From positions 1-64,000 of the forward strand of contig DASYUL010000014.1 of assembly GCA_036001245.1 (NCBI GenBank): 64,000 bases of DNA, given 5' to 3'. Every line of letters begins with the position of its first letter. The first letter of the stretch is position 1. A program made the position numbers and the translations under genes. The notes under the pieces are model-generated. The model made no database searches. It was not told the origin of the DNA and saw nothing but the letters and a program-made list of their open reading frames with translations. Below, piece by piece: positions 7,773 through 16,102 of the stretch. Origin of the DNA: Gp7-AA6 sp036001245 (GTDB taxonomy: Bacteria; Acidobacteriota; Thermoanaerobaculia; UBA5066; Gp7-AA6).

Positions 7773-8783
7773 ATGAAGCGGCCCTGGAAGTCCCGCCCGT
7801 TCCAAATCGGGCTCTCGGTTCTCCTCGCCGCCGCGCTCCTCGCCTTCTTCCTGAAGGGAATCAACCTTCGCGAGATCATCCGTCAGGTCTCCTCCGCTTC
7901 CGGCGGGTGGCTCGCGACGAGTGTCGCGCTCGGGATCGGAACCTTTCTCTTCCGCGCGCTGCGCTGGACGTGGCTCCTCCGCCCGGTCGCCCGGGTGCGC
8001 TTCTACCCGGCCTTCGTCGCGACCGCGTTCGGATTCGCCGCCAACAATCTGCCGGGGAAGGTCGGCGAGGTGCTGCGCCCCGCGCTGCTCGCGCGATCGG
8101 AGAAGCTCCCGTTCTCCCCTCTGCTCGCGTCGGTGCTGCTCGAGCGGGTTTTCGACGGAGCGGCCGTGATCTTCTTCTTCGTCCTCGCCGCCGCAACGGG
8201 AATCCCGAACACGCACGGCGCCGGCAAGCTGCTCCTCCCGGCGGCTTTGCTCCTAATCCTGGTCGGCGCCGTGCTGTTCTCGGTCTTCCGCCGCGAGCCG
8301 ACGGAGCGGTTTCTGGCGAAGTTCTGGCGGCGTCTCCCCGAACGGTTCCAGCCGGGGGTGCGCGCTTTTGCCGAGACGTTCGTGGACGGCTTCGCCTCCC
8401 TCAGGAGCCCGAAGCTTCTTCTCCTGGTGACCGCGGGCTCGCTCGCGATGTGGCTCGTCATCAACCTCCAGGTCTACGCGGTGCTGCGTGCCTTTCACCT
8501 CGACCTGCCGTTCTCCGCGAGCTTCGTCGTGACCGCCGCGGCCGTACTCGGGCTGATGTTTCCGACTCCCGGAGGGCTGGGCTCGTACCATCTGGCCGTT
8601 CAGCTCGCGTTGACCGACGTCTACGGCGTCGCGAAGGACGCGGCGTCCGGAGTGGCCGTCGTCGCGCACGCTATTTCGTTCGTTCCGATCACGCTGATCG
8701 GTCTCGCGCTCTTTGCCGCCACTCCGATGCGATACAAAGAACGTCGCGGGGACAGGCCCCGCGGGCCTGCACCCGCATCGTAA
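7773..8783 (+). CDS. UPF0104 / lysylphosphatidylglycerol synthase-like membrane protein
   Basis: This 336-residue protein has about eight transmembrane helices and the family motifs FRALRWTWLL, NNLPGKVGEVLRPALLARSE and PTPGGLGSYHLAVQLAL. It belongs to the flippase-like family related to the membrane part of MprF and to AglD. Members are implicated in moving or handling lipid-linked substrates, but the substrate here is unknown. The last 17 residues (KERRGDRPRGPAPAS) are encoded by the first copy of a dispersed GC-rich hairpin repeat. The native C-terminus has therefore been extended or replaced by a repeat insertion. Confidence 0.85.
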   Translation: MKRPWKSRPFQIGLSVLLAAALLAFFLKGINLREIIRQVSSASGGWLATSVALGIGTFLFRALRWTWLLRPVARVRFYPAFVATAFGFAANNLPGKVGEVLRPALLARSEKLPFSPLLASVLLERVFDGAAVIFFFVLAAATGIPNTHGAGKLLLPAALLLILVGAVLFSVFRREPTERFLAKFWRRLPERFQPGVRAFAETFVDGFASLRSPKLLLLVTAGSLAMWLVINLQVYAVLRAFHLDLPFSASFVVTAAAVLGLMFPTPGGLGSYHLAVQLALTDVYGVAKDAASGVAVVAHAISFVPITLIGLALFAATPMRYKERRGDRPRGPAPAS

Positions 8784-8823
8784 TTTCGCGGGGACAGGCC
8801 CCGCGGGCCGGCACCCGCATCGT
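8745..8823 (-). repeat. Two tandem copies of the REP-like GC-rich hairpin
   Basis: Two copies about 42 bases apart (8745-8780 and 8787-8822) each contain CAGGCCC, a short CGC loop and GGGCCTG or GGGCCGG. They are flanked by CGGGGA and CACCCGC. Relative to the copies in the FG-GAP gene at 26 kb they lie in the opposite orientation, and the stem shows paired changes (CAGGTCC/GGACCTG there). Copy 1 overlaps the 3' end of the UPF0104 gene. Confidence 0.8.
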
Positions 8824-8845
8824 AACTCCGCGTCATAATGTCGGG

Positions 8846-9319
8846 ATGAAATGTCCCTTCTGCGGCGCGGTCGACGACCGCGTCGTCGACTCGCGCGAGA
8901 GCCGCGAGGGTGAGGTGATTCGCCGCCGCAGGGAATGCGAATCCTGCGGGCGCCGTTTCACGTCGTATGAAACGATCGAGGAGATCCCGTACATGGTCGT
9001 CAAGAAAGACGGCCGTCGGGAACACTTCGATCGAAAGAAACTCCGCGCCGGGCTGGTAAAGGCCTGCGAGAAGCGGCCCGTCGCGCCCGCTCAGCTCGAC
9101 ACGATCGTGGATGAAGTCGAGACTCACCTTCACGACACCGAGGAGCGGGAGATGTCGACGAGCGACATCGGAGCGCGGGTCATGGAGCGCCTCCGCGAGC
9201 TCGACAAGGTTGCCTACGTCCGGTTCGCGTCGGTCTATCGCAAGTTCGAGGACGTGGACGAGTTCCTCCGCGAGCTCAAGAGCCTCCTGGGGCGCGCTGA
9301 CGTCAAGGCAGCGCCATGA
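8846..9319 (+). CDS. nrdR: Transcriptional repressor NrdR
   Basis: This 157-residue protein starts MKCPFCGAVDDRVVDSRESREG, with a zinc ribbon of two Cys pairs (CPFC and CESC) and the RRRRECESCGRRFTSYE signature. An ATP-cone domain follows (VVKKDGRREHFDRKKLRAG). NrdR senses ATP/dATP and represses ribonucleotide reductase genes. The ATG at 8846 gives the exact family start; the frame is open upstream only as a shadow. It is first in a close cluster with hsp20 (10-base gap) and lon. Confidence 0.96.
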   Translation: MKCPFCGAVDDRVVDSRESREGEVIRRRRECESCGRRFTSYETIEEIPYMVVKKDGRREHFDRKKLRAGLVKACEKRPVAPAQLDTIVDEVETHLHDTEEREMSTSDIGARVMERLRELDKVAYVRFASVYRKFEDVDEFLRELKSLLGRADVKAAP

Positions 9320-9329
9320 CTCTCAGCGG

Positions 9330-9800
9330 ATGAGACGCCTTCGATTCTTCGGCCCCATGGTCGAGCTGTCGCGCCTCCAGCGCGAGGTCAACCGGTTGTT
9401 CACGCTGTTCGTCGAGAGCAACAATCCCGTCGTGTCGCCCGCGTCGGGGTGGGATCCGAGCGTCGACGTCGTCGACGACGGCGAGCGGATCCGCATTCTG
9501 TTCGAGCTCCCGGGGGTCGAGGCGGTCGACGTCAAGGTCACCGTCCGGGGGCGCGTCGTGACGGTCCGCGGCAACAAGAGGGGAAAAACGCGACCGAGAG
9601 AGGGGCTGCGCTTCTTCTGCATGGAGCGTTATTTCGGGACGTTCGTGAAGTCCGTGCCGGTGCCGCGCCCGGTCAACGCGCGCCAGGGAAAATCGAAGCT
9701 CTCCCGCGGCCTCCTCGAGGTCGTGCTGCCGCGCGTGCCCGACCTGCGCGAGAAGGAAGTCGAGATCGCCGTCAAGGCCGATGAGGAAGCGGAGAAGTGA
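9330..9800 (+). CDS. Small heat-shock protein, Hsp20/alpha-crystallin
   Basis: This 156-residue protein has the alpha-crystallin domain at about residues 45-145: DVVDDGERIRILFELPGV, VKVTVRGRVVTVRGNK, RYFGTFVKSVPVP and SRGLLEVVLPR. Hsp20 proteins hold unfolding proteins for refolding or degradation. The conserved GxL motif near the end is GLLEVVLP. Start choice lies between ATG 9330 and ATG 9357 (MVELSRLQREVNRLF). Its stop overlaps the GTG start of lon, so holdase and protease are likely translated together. Confidence 0.93.
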   Translation: MRRLRFFGPMVELSRLQREVNRLFTLFVESNNPVVSPASGWDPSVDVVDDGERIRILFELPGVEAVDVKVTVRGRVVTVRGNKRGKTRPREGLRFFCMERYFGTFVKSVPVPRPVNARQGKSKLSRGLLEVVLPRVPDLREKEVEIAVKADEEAEK

Positions 9801-12316
9801 CCGAGATCGAAGAGAAAGACACGATCACCGCCGCGGAGCGCGAAGCGGACCTTCCGATTCCGGACATCCTGCCCGTCCTCCCGCTCAAGGACGTCGTCGT
9901 CTTCCCGTACATCATCCTGCCGCTCTCGGTATCGCGGGAGAAGTCGATCAACGCCGTGGACGCCGCGCTCGCCGAGCAGCGCATCATCATGCTGGTCGCC
10001 CAGCGCAACGCGCAGATCGAGACGCCGCGCCAGGAGGATCTCTACCCCGTGGGCACGGTCGCCGCGATCATGCGGATGCTGAAGCTCCCCGACGGCCGCA
10101 CCCGTCTGCTCGTCCAGGGCGTCACGCGCGCGCGCATCGACTCGGTCCTCTCCGAAGAGCCGTACCTCAAGGTCAAGATCACGCGGCTCGAGGAGCCGGA
10201 GCCGCCGAAGGAGCTTCCGCCCGAGCTCGAGGCGCTCGTCCGGAGCGTCAAGCAGAACCTCGAGAAGTCGGTCGCGCTCGGCAAGAGCATCTCTCCCGAG
10301 GTGATGGTCATCGCGGCCAACCTCTCCGACCCCGCAAGGCTCGCCGATCTCGCCGCTTCCAACCTGGAGCTGAAGCTCGAGGACGCGCAGCGGATCCTCG
10401 AGAGCACCGACCCAGTCGAGCGCCTGCGCCTCGTCAACGAGAATCTCGCCCGCGAGATCACGGTGCTGTCGATGCAGCAGGAGATCTCGACGCAGGCCCG
10501 CGGCGAGATGGACCGCTCGCAGCGCGAGTACTACCTGCGCCAGCAGCTCCGGGCGATCCAGCAGGAGCTCGGCGAGGGCGAAGAGATCGCCGAGGAGCTC
10601 GAGGGCTACCGAAAGCTGATCGACGAAAAGAAGATCCCGGTCGAAGCCGCGACGGAGATCGAGAAGCAGATCAAGCGGCTCGAGAGGAGCCATCCCGATT
10701 CCGCGGAGACGGCGATCATCCGCACGTATCTCGACTGGATGAGCGGCCTTCCGTGGGGAAAGCTGTCCGATGACAACCGGGACATCGACCGGGCCCGCGA
10801 GATCCTGGACGAGGACCACTACGACATCGAGAAGGTCAAGGAACGCATCCTCGAGTTCCTCGCGGTCCACGCGCTGAAGAAGACCCTCAAGGGTCCGATC
10901 CTGTGTTTCGTCGGGCCGCCCGGAGTCGGAAAGACGTCACTCGGCAAGTCGATCGCGCGCGCGCTCGATCGGAAGTTCGTCCGCCTGTCGCTCGGGGGCG
11001 TCCGCGACGAGGCGGAGATCCGCGGCCACCGCCGCACGTACGTCGGCGCCATGCCCGGACGGATCATTCAGGGAATTCACCAGGCGGGCACGTCGAATCC
11101 GGTCTTCATGCTCGACGAGATCGACAAGATCGGCTCGGATTACCGCGGGGACCCGAGCTCCGCCCTCCTCGAGGTCCTCGATCCGGAGCAGAACTTCTCC
11201 TTCCGCGATCACTACCTCGGCGTGCCGTACGACCTCTCGAGGGTGCTCTTCATCGCGACCGCGAACATCCTCGACCCGATTCAGCCCGCCTTCCTCGACC
11301 GCATGGAGGTCATCCGGCTGTCGGGCTACACCCTGGAGGAGAAGATCGCGATCGCGCGGCGGCACCTGATCCCGAAACAGATGGACGAGAACGGCATCTC
11401 CGAGGAGTACCTGGAGTTCACGGAAGGGGGACTCCGCAAGATCATCGAGTCGTACACGCGCGAAGCAGGGCTGCGCAATCTCGAGCGCGAGATCGGCGCG
11501 ATCTGCCGGAAGGTCGCCGTCGCGGTCGCGAAGGGAAAGACCCGACGCTACCGGATCACCGGCGCGTCCGTCGAGAAGATGCTCGGAGCGGTCCGGCACT
11601 TCGCCGACGAGCTCCTGAAGAAGGACGAGGTCGGCGTCGCCACCGGCCTCGCGTGGACGTCCACCGGCGGCGACGTGCTGTTCGTGGAAGCTCTCGCGGT
11701 GCGCGGAAAGGGCGGCCTTCGCCTGACGGGGCAGCTGGGCGACGTGATGAAGGAGTCGGCGCAGGCCGCCATGTCGTATGCGCGCGCGCATGCGTCCGAG
11801 CTCGGGATCCCCGCCGACTTCTTCGAAACGCACGACGTGCACGTGCACGTGCCGGAGGGCTCGATCCCCAAGGACGGCCCCTCGGCCGGGATCACCATGG
11901 CGACCGCGATGATCTCGGCGTTCACGCAGCGCAAGGTGCGCCGCGACGTCGCGATGACCGGGGAGATCACGCTGCGCGGCGAGGTGCTTCCGATCGGCGG
12001 CGTCAAGGAGAAGGTCTTAGCGGCGCGCCAGGCGAAGATCACGACCGTGATCCTGCCGAAGTTGAACCGGCGCGACGTCCTCCAGATCGGCCCGCGGATC
12101 CTCCACGGCACCACGTTCCGGTACGTCGAGAACGTTCAGGAAGTGCTCTCGATCGCGCTCCTTCCGCCCGAGGCCGAGTCCCCCGCCGCCGGGAGCGGGC
12201 GGACCGAGCTTCCGCCGGCCCCCGAAGGAAGGGATATCCCGGTGCAGCCGGAAGTCGCCGACCGGCGGCCGGCAGCTCGAGCGCGGGGCCGGAAGCCGGA
12301 AGCCGAAAGCGATTAG
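9797..12316 (+). CDS. lon: ATP-dependent protease La (Lon)
   Basis: This 839-residue protein has an N-terminal LON substrate domain (LPVLPLKDVVVFPYIILPL), an AAA+ module with Walker A GPPGVGKTS near residue 373 and Walker B VFMLDEIDK. The protease domain has Ser696 in PKDGPSAG and Lys739 in GGVKEK, 43 residues apart as in E. coli Lon. It degrades damaged and regulatory proteins in the cytoplasm. The GTG start overlaps the hsp20 stop (GTGA). The last 15 residues (ARARGRKPEAESD) lie in a 7-bp repeat patch and look like a recent C-terminal change. Confidence 0.97.
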   Translation: MTEIEEKDTITAAEREADLPIPDILPVLPLKDVVVFPYIILPLSVSREKSINAVDAALAEQRIIMLVAQRNAQIETPRQEDLYPVGTVAAIMRMLKLPDGRTRLLVQGVTRARIDSVLSEEPYLKVKITRLEEPEPPKELPPELEALVRSVKQNLEKSVALGKSISPEVMVIAANLSDPARLADLAASNLELKLEDAQRILESTDPVERLRLVNENLAREITVLSMQQEISTQARGEMDRSQREYYLRQQLRAIQQELGEGEEIAEELEGYRKLIDEKKIPVEAATEIEKQIKRLERSHPDSAETAIIRTYLDWMSGLPWGKLSDDNRDIDRAREILDEDHYDIEKVKERILEFLAVHALKKTLKGPILCFVGPPGVGKTSLGKSIARALDRKFVRLSLGGVRDEAEIRGHRRTYVGAMPGRIIQGIHQAGTSNPVFMLDEIDKIGSDYRGDPSSALLEVLDPEQNFSFRDHYLGVPYDLSRVLFIATANILDPIQPAFLDRMEVIRLSGYTLEEKIAIARRHLIPKQMDENGISEEYLEFTEGGLRKIIESYTREAGLRNLEREIGAICRKVAVAVAKGKTRRYRITGASVEKMLGAVRHFADELLKKDEVGVATGLAWTSTGGDVLFVEALAVRGKGGLRLTGQLGDVMKESAQAAMSYARAHASELGIPADFFETHDVHVHVPEGSIPKDGPSAGITMATAMISAFTQRKVRRDVAMTGEITLRGEVLPIGGVKEKVLAARQAKITTVILPKLNRRDVLQIGPRILHGTTFRYVENVQEVLSIALLPPEAESPAAGSGRTELPPAPEGRDIPVQPEVADRRPAARARGRKPEAESD

Positions 12317-12390
12317 CCGAAACCCAAGAGCACCGACTCGGTCCCCGTCTCCCCGTCGACCGTCGACCGTCGACCGTCCACCGTCTACCG
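12288..12390 (+). repeat. Two patches of 7-bp tandem repeats after lon
   Basis: At 12288-12322 five heptamers of the type GCCGGAA/GCCGAAA run across the lon stop codon. At 12344-12390 a second patch has CCGTCGA three times, then CCGTCCA and CCGTCTA. The two consensus sequences are unrelated but share the 7-base period. Confidence 0.75.
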
Positions 12391-12409
12391 GCTGATAATC
12401 CGGACTCCC

Positions 12410-13432
12410 ATGAAACCCGAGGACCGTTTCGTCGAGCGCCTTCGCGAGCAGCTGCCCGGCGGCGAGCGGCTCCTCGTCGGACCCGGCGACGACGCCGCCG
12501 TCCTGTCGCTCGAAGCCGGGCCGCTCGTCGCGACCACCGACACGCTCGTCGAAGGAGTCGACTTCCTCCCGGGCGAGGATCCGGCGCGTCTCGGTCGCCG
12601 CGCGGTCTCCGTCGCTCTGTCGGACCTCGCGGCGATGGGCGCCTGGCCCGACTTCTTTCTGCTGACGATCGGCTTCCCGCGCTCCGCCGCGGAGGACTTC
12701 CCTCTGACCGTCGCTCTCGCCGCCGCGAAACGCGGTGAAGAGTTTGGAGCGCTGCTCGCCGGCGGCGACCTCTCGCGCGCGGCCGACGTGTTCGTTACCG
12801 CGGCCTTCTGGGGCCGACCCGTCGGAGCGCCGATCGAGCGCGCGGGCGCGAGCCCCGGGGACGTGCTCTTCCTCTCGGGCTCGCCCGGGGACGCGGCGGC
12901 GGGTCTCGCGATCGCCCGCGCTCGCGCAAGTCTCGATCCCGGGCGCCGCGGCGGAGCATGGACGCCGGAACAGCTCTCCCCGCCCGACGAGACCCGGCTC
13001 CTGGCGGCGTACCGCGATCCCGAGCCGCGGCTCCCGCTCGGCCGCGCGCTCGCGACCGAGGGGCTCGCGACCGCCGCGATCGACGTTTCCGACGGCCTGG
13101 GGGCGGACGCCGCGCGGCTGGCGCGCGCATCGGGAGTCCGACTGGTGATCGAGAGCACGGAGGTACCTCTGTCGCGCGCGCTCCGGTCGTTCGCCGCCCT
13201 CGCGGGAGTCGACGCAACGTCCCTCGCGGTCGAGGGCGGGGACGACTACGAGCTCCTCTTCACGGTCGCCGCGGCCGACGCTTCGCGCTTCTCGGACCCT
13301 CCCCCCGAGTGGGGCGTCGACGTGCAGCGGATCGGCCGCGTCGAGGCGGGGGAGGGCGTCTTTCTCGAGGACGACGATGGGGACCGCCCGATCGGCGACC
13401 TCGGTTTCGACCACTTCGAGGAGCGGCGATGA
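12410..13432 (+). CDS. thiL: Thiamine-monophosphate kinase
   Basis: This 340-residue enzyme phosphorylates thiamine monophosphate to the pyrophosphate cofactor. Family motifs are EDRFVERLRE, GPGDDAAVL (Mg-ATP loop), TTDTLVEGVDF, RAVSVALSDLAAMG, GGDLSRA and DVSDGLGADAARL, with EGGDDYELLFT near the end. All expected acidic motifs of the PurM-like fold are present. ATG 12410 gives the family start. Its stop overlaps the ATG of the DUF2062 gene (ATGA). Confidence 0.96.
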   Translation: MKPEDRFVERLREQLPGGERLLVGPGDDAAVLSLEAGPLVATTDTLVEGVDFLPGEDPARLGRRAVSVALSDLAAMGAWPDFFLLTIGFPRSAAEDFPLTVALAAAKRGEEFGALLAGGDLSRAADVFVTAAFWGRPVGAPIERAGASPGDVLFLSGSPGDAAAGLAIARARASLDPGRRGGAWTPEQLSPPDETRLLAAYRDPEPRLPLGRALATEGLATAAIDVSDGLGADAARLARASGVRLVIESTEVPLSRALRSFAALAGVDATSLAVEGGDDYELLFTVAAADASRFSDPPPEWGVDVQRIGRVEAGEGVFLEDDDGDRPIGDLGFDHFEERR

Positions 13433-14034
13433 GATTTCCGATCCCCCGGGCGTTCCGCCGCCGCCGCAAGCATCCGTTGAAGCTCTCGCGGCGCGGGAAG
13501 GTCCTCCTCCTCGACCTGCTCGGACGCGAGGAGCCGCCCGAGCGGGTAGCGGCCGCGCTCGCTCTCGGGATCGGCATCGGCTTCTCGCCCTTCGTGGGCG
13601 TGCACTTCGTGCTCGCGATCGGGCTCGCGTTCCTCTTCCGCGTGAACCGCATCGATGCGATCCTCGGCAGCCTCGCGGGAAACCCGTGGACCCTCCCCCC
13701 CGTATACGCCGCGGGCTACGCGCTCGGGCGCCAGCTCCTCCGATACGACCGGAGCCGCGTGCCCGACCTGCCGTGGGACCGCCTGCTGCACCGGGACTTC
13801 TGGCACGCGTTCAGCGGAGCCGCGCTGCATCCGCGGCTCCTGTCGTTCCTCGTGGGAACGACGGTGCTCGCCGTCATGATCGGGTTGTCCGCCTACCTCG
13901 TGCTCCGGACCCTCCTGCGCCTCTACCACCGGCGGCACCCGAAGGTCGCGCAACGGGCGGCGCGGCTGCGGGAGCGCGCGTCCCGCCGCAAGCGCCGCCG
14001 CGACGTCAGGGGAGCGCAGGCGGACGAGACTTGA
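13429..14034 (+). CDS. DUF2062 membrane protein
   Basis: This 201-residue protein has the DUF2062 features ALALGIGIGFSPFVGVHFVLAIGLAFLFRVNR and GSLAGNPWTLPPVYAAGYALG, with three or four membrane segments and a very basic C-terminus (RRKRRRD). The function is not established; homologues occur beside glycosyltransferase and cell-envelope genes. It is translationally coupled to thiL by a 4-base overlap. Its 3' end overlaps the convergent TPR gene by 29 bases. Confidence 0.85.
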   Translation: MRFPIPRAFRRRRKHPLKLSRRGKVLLLDLLGREEPPERVAAALALGIGIGFSPFVGVHFVLAIGLAFLFRVNRIDAILGSLAGNPWTLPPVYAAGYALGRQLLRYDRSRVPDLPWDRLLHRDFWHAFSGAALHPRLLSFLVGTTVLAVMIGLSAYLVLRTLLRLYHRRHPKVAQRAARLRERASRRKRRRDVRGAQADET

Positions 14035-16027
14035 GCTTCTCCAGGCCCGGAGCGAGCGCGGCGAACCGCGCGCGATAGGCGGGATCGGCCGCGGCGATCC
14101 GGACGAGCCGATCGAAGTCGGCCGGCGACCGGGTGGCGCGGAAGATCTTCTCGGCGGCGAGGCCCTCGGAAAAGAGACGCCCGGACTCCCCGCTCGAGTC
14201 GGCGAGGATCGCGAGCGCCGCCGCGTCCCGCGGCCGACGCCGGAGCGCTTCTCTCGCTTCGCGCCGGGCCTCCGCGGTCCTCCCCTGCTCGAGAAGCCAC
14301 TCGGCGTACCCGAGGTGGAACGAGGGCGCGTCGCGAGCCAGGGCGATCGCGTGGCGCCAGTCCGCGTCCGCGCTGGCGCGCCCCATGCGGGCTCGGACCT
14401 TCGCGAGTCGGAAGGCGAGCGGCGTCGACTTCGGATTCCGGGCGAGGCCGTCCGAGAACGCCTTCTCCGCGCCCGTGAGGTCGCCCTCGAGCTCGAGGAC
14501 GACGCCGAGGCGGAAGAAGCCGTTCTCGTAGTCGGGTCGGACCTCGAGAGAGCGGCGGAACGACCGCTCGGCGTCCAAGAGCCGTCCGAGGCGCTGCTCG
14601 ACCGAGCCCTTCCCCGCCCACGCGTCGAAGTACTTCGGATAGATCTGCGTCGCGCGCGTGTACTCCTCCAGCGCGAGCGGGAGCTGTCCCTTCTCCGCCG
14701 ACACCCACGCGAGGTTGTAGTGCGCCTTGGCGCTTCCCGGCGATGTCCGCACCGTCTCCGCGAACAGCGTCTCGTCGTCCTTCCAGACCGGGTTCCTCGC
14801 GACGGTGCGCGCACCACAGGCGACTGCGATCGCGACGAGGAGGAACGTGCGGCGGCGTGAAGGAGCCCCCGCGCCCCGGGCGCCGAGCACGACCGAAGAG
14901 AGCGCGAGCGCGAAGCCCGCAGACGGAAGGTACGCGACCCGTTCGGCGAGGATCGTCCCGATCGCGAAGAACACGTTCGCGGTCGTCGCGAACGCAGCGG
15001 CAAAGAAGAGGACCCCGAAGGCGAGATCGCGCTTCTCGCGCTCGCGCGCGAACGCGACGACGAGGATCGCGGCGCCGAGGAGGAGCGCGGCGATCCCGAC
15101 CGGGTCGAGACCCCGGGCGACCGGAATCGACCACCCGGACTCGTCGGCGGAGAGACGCAGCGGGACGAGCAGCCGTCCCGCGTATCGGAAGAGGATCGCG
15201 GCGGCGTTGGACGCGCGCTCGCCGGCGGACAGCGGCGCCAGGGGATTCTCGAGCTCGAAGATGCGGAAGGTCGGCGCCTTGATCACGCCTCCGAGAACCG
15301 CCCACCGGGCCGCAAAGCTGCCGGCGAGGAGAATCCCGCACCCCGCGTAAACCGGCAGCCCGACCGTGAGCGCCTTCCGGAGTCGCTCCAGGGTCCGGCC
15401 GCTCTCGAGCCGCCAGTACGCGAGCAGGACGAGGAGCGGCGCCACCGCCGCGCTCTCCTTGGACAGGATGCCGAGCGCGAAGCAGACGAGCGCGAGGGCG
15501 AGGAAGAGCCATCTCGAGCGACGCTCCCGCCGGTACCGCAGAGTCAGAAGCAGAACCCCGAGGACGAAAGCGGCGGCGAGCGGCTCGCCCCGGCCGACGA
15601 GGCTCGTGATCGCCTCGACGTGAAGCGGGTGGACGGCGAAGACGAGCGCCGCACCGAACGCCACCGGGTCGGAGACGTCGATGCGGGCGAGCGCGCGCGC
15701 CAGAAGGAGAGTCACGAGGACGTGGAGCGCGAGGTTGACGGCGTGGAAGCCCACCGCCGATCCGCCGTGCAGCCACCACTGGACCGCGTAGGAGAAGAGG
15801 AGGACCGGCCGATAACCGGTCCCCTGCCCGCGCGGCCCGCCGAAGTAGGGCGTCGTGAAGATCGAAACGAGTCTCGCGGGCGCGCGCAGGCGCGCGTTGT
15901 CGCGCACGATCGCCTTGTCGTCGTACGTGAAGTCTCCGGTCAACCCGTTCGCGTACGACACGACGCACGCGGCGGCGAGAAGCATCGTGCGCGCCTGCGG
16001 CAGGAACTTTCGCCAGCCGACCCTCAT
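14006..16027 (-). CDS. TMTC-like membrane protein with C-terminal TPRs
   Basis: In this 673-residue protein the N-terminal 370 residues carry many hydrophobic helices and the features YANGLTGDFTYDDKAIVRDN, GYRPVLLFSYAVQWWLHG, FHAVNLALHVLVTLLLARAL and HPLHVEAITSLVGRGEPLAAAFVL. These resemble GT-C type mannosyltransferase-like TMTC proteins. A TPR superhelix follows (from about residue 400: AHYNLAWVSAEKGQLPLALEEYTRA, YENGFFRLGVVLELEGDLTGAEKAF). It probably transfers or binds glycans at the membrane. Substrate unknown. The strand change at both sides suggests a single-gene unit. Confidence 0.8.
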   Translation of the reverse strand: MRVGWRKFLPQARTMLLAAACVVSYANGLTGDFTYDDKAIVRDNARLRAPARLVSIFTTPYFGGPRGQGTGYRPVLLFSYAVQWWLHGGSAVGFHAVNLALHVLVTLLLARALARIDVSDPVAFGAALVFAVHPLHVEAITSLVGRGEPLAAAFVLGVLLLTLRYRRERRSRWLFLALALVCFALGILSKESAAVAPLLVLLAYWRLESGRTLERLRKALTVGLPVYAGCGILLAGSFAARWAVLGGVIKAPTFRIFELENPLAPLSAGERASNAAAILFRYAGRLLVPLRLSADESGWSIPVARGLDPVGIAALLLGAAILVVAFAREREKRDLAFGVLFFAAAFATTANVFFAIGTILAERVAYLPSAGFALALSSVVLGARGAGAPSRRRTFLLVAIAVACGARTVARNPVWKDDETLFAETVRTSPGSAKAHYNLAWVSAEKGQLPLALEEYTRATQIYPKYFDAWAGKGSVEQRLGRLLDAERSFRRSLEVRPDYENGFFRLGVVLELEGDLTGAEKAFSDGLARNPKSTPLAFRLAKVRARMGRASADADWRHAIALARDAPSFHLGYAEWLLEQGRTAEARREAREALRRRPRDAAALAILADSSGESGRLFSEGLAAEKIFRATRSPADFDRLVRIAAADPAYRARFAALAPGLEKLKSRPPALP

Positions 16028-16068
16028 GCGGAGGCGAACTGTACTGTGGGTTCGGACCTGGAAAGAGA

Positions 16069-16102
16069 TCCCTCGCTACGCTCGGGATGACCGCTTCGCG
16101 GT
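16069..16102 (-). repeat. Dispersed palindromic repeat (GTCATCCCGAG type)
   Basis: On the minus strand this reads GTCATCCCGAGCG, a short hairpin, then GAGGGATCTC. A related copy is at 54591-54625. Such intergenic palindromes are common in many bacterial genomes. It separates the TMTC-like and sigma-54 regulator genes. Confidence 0.55.
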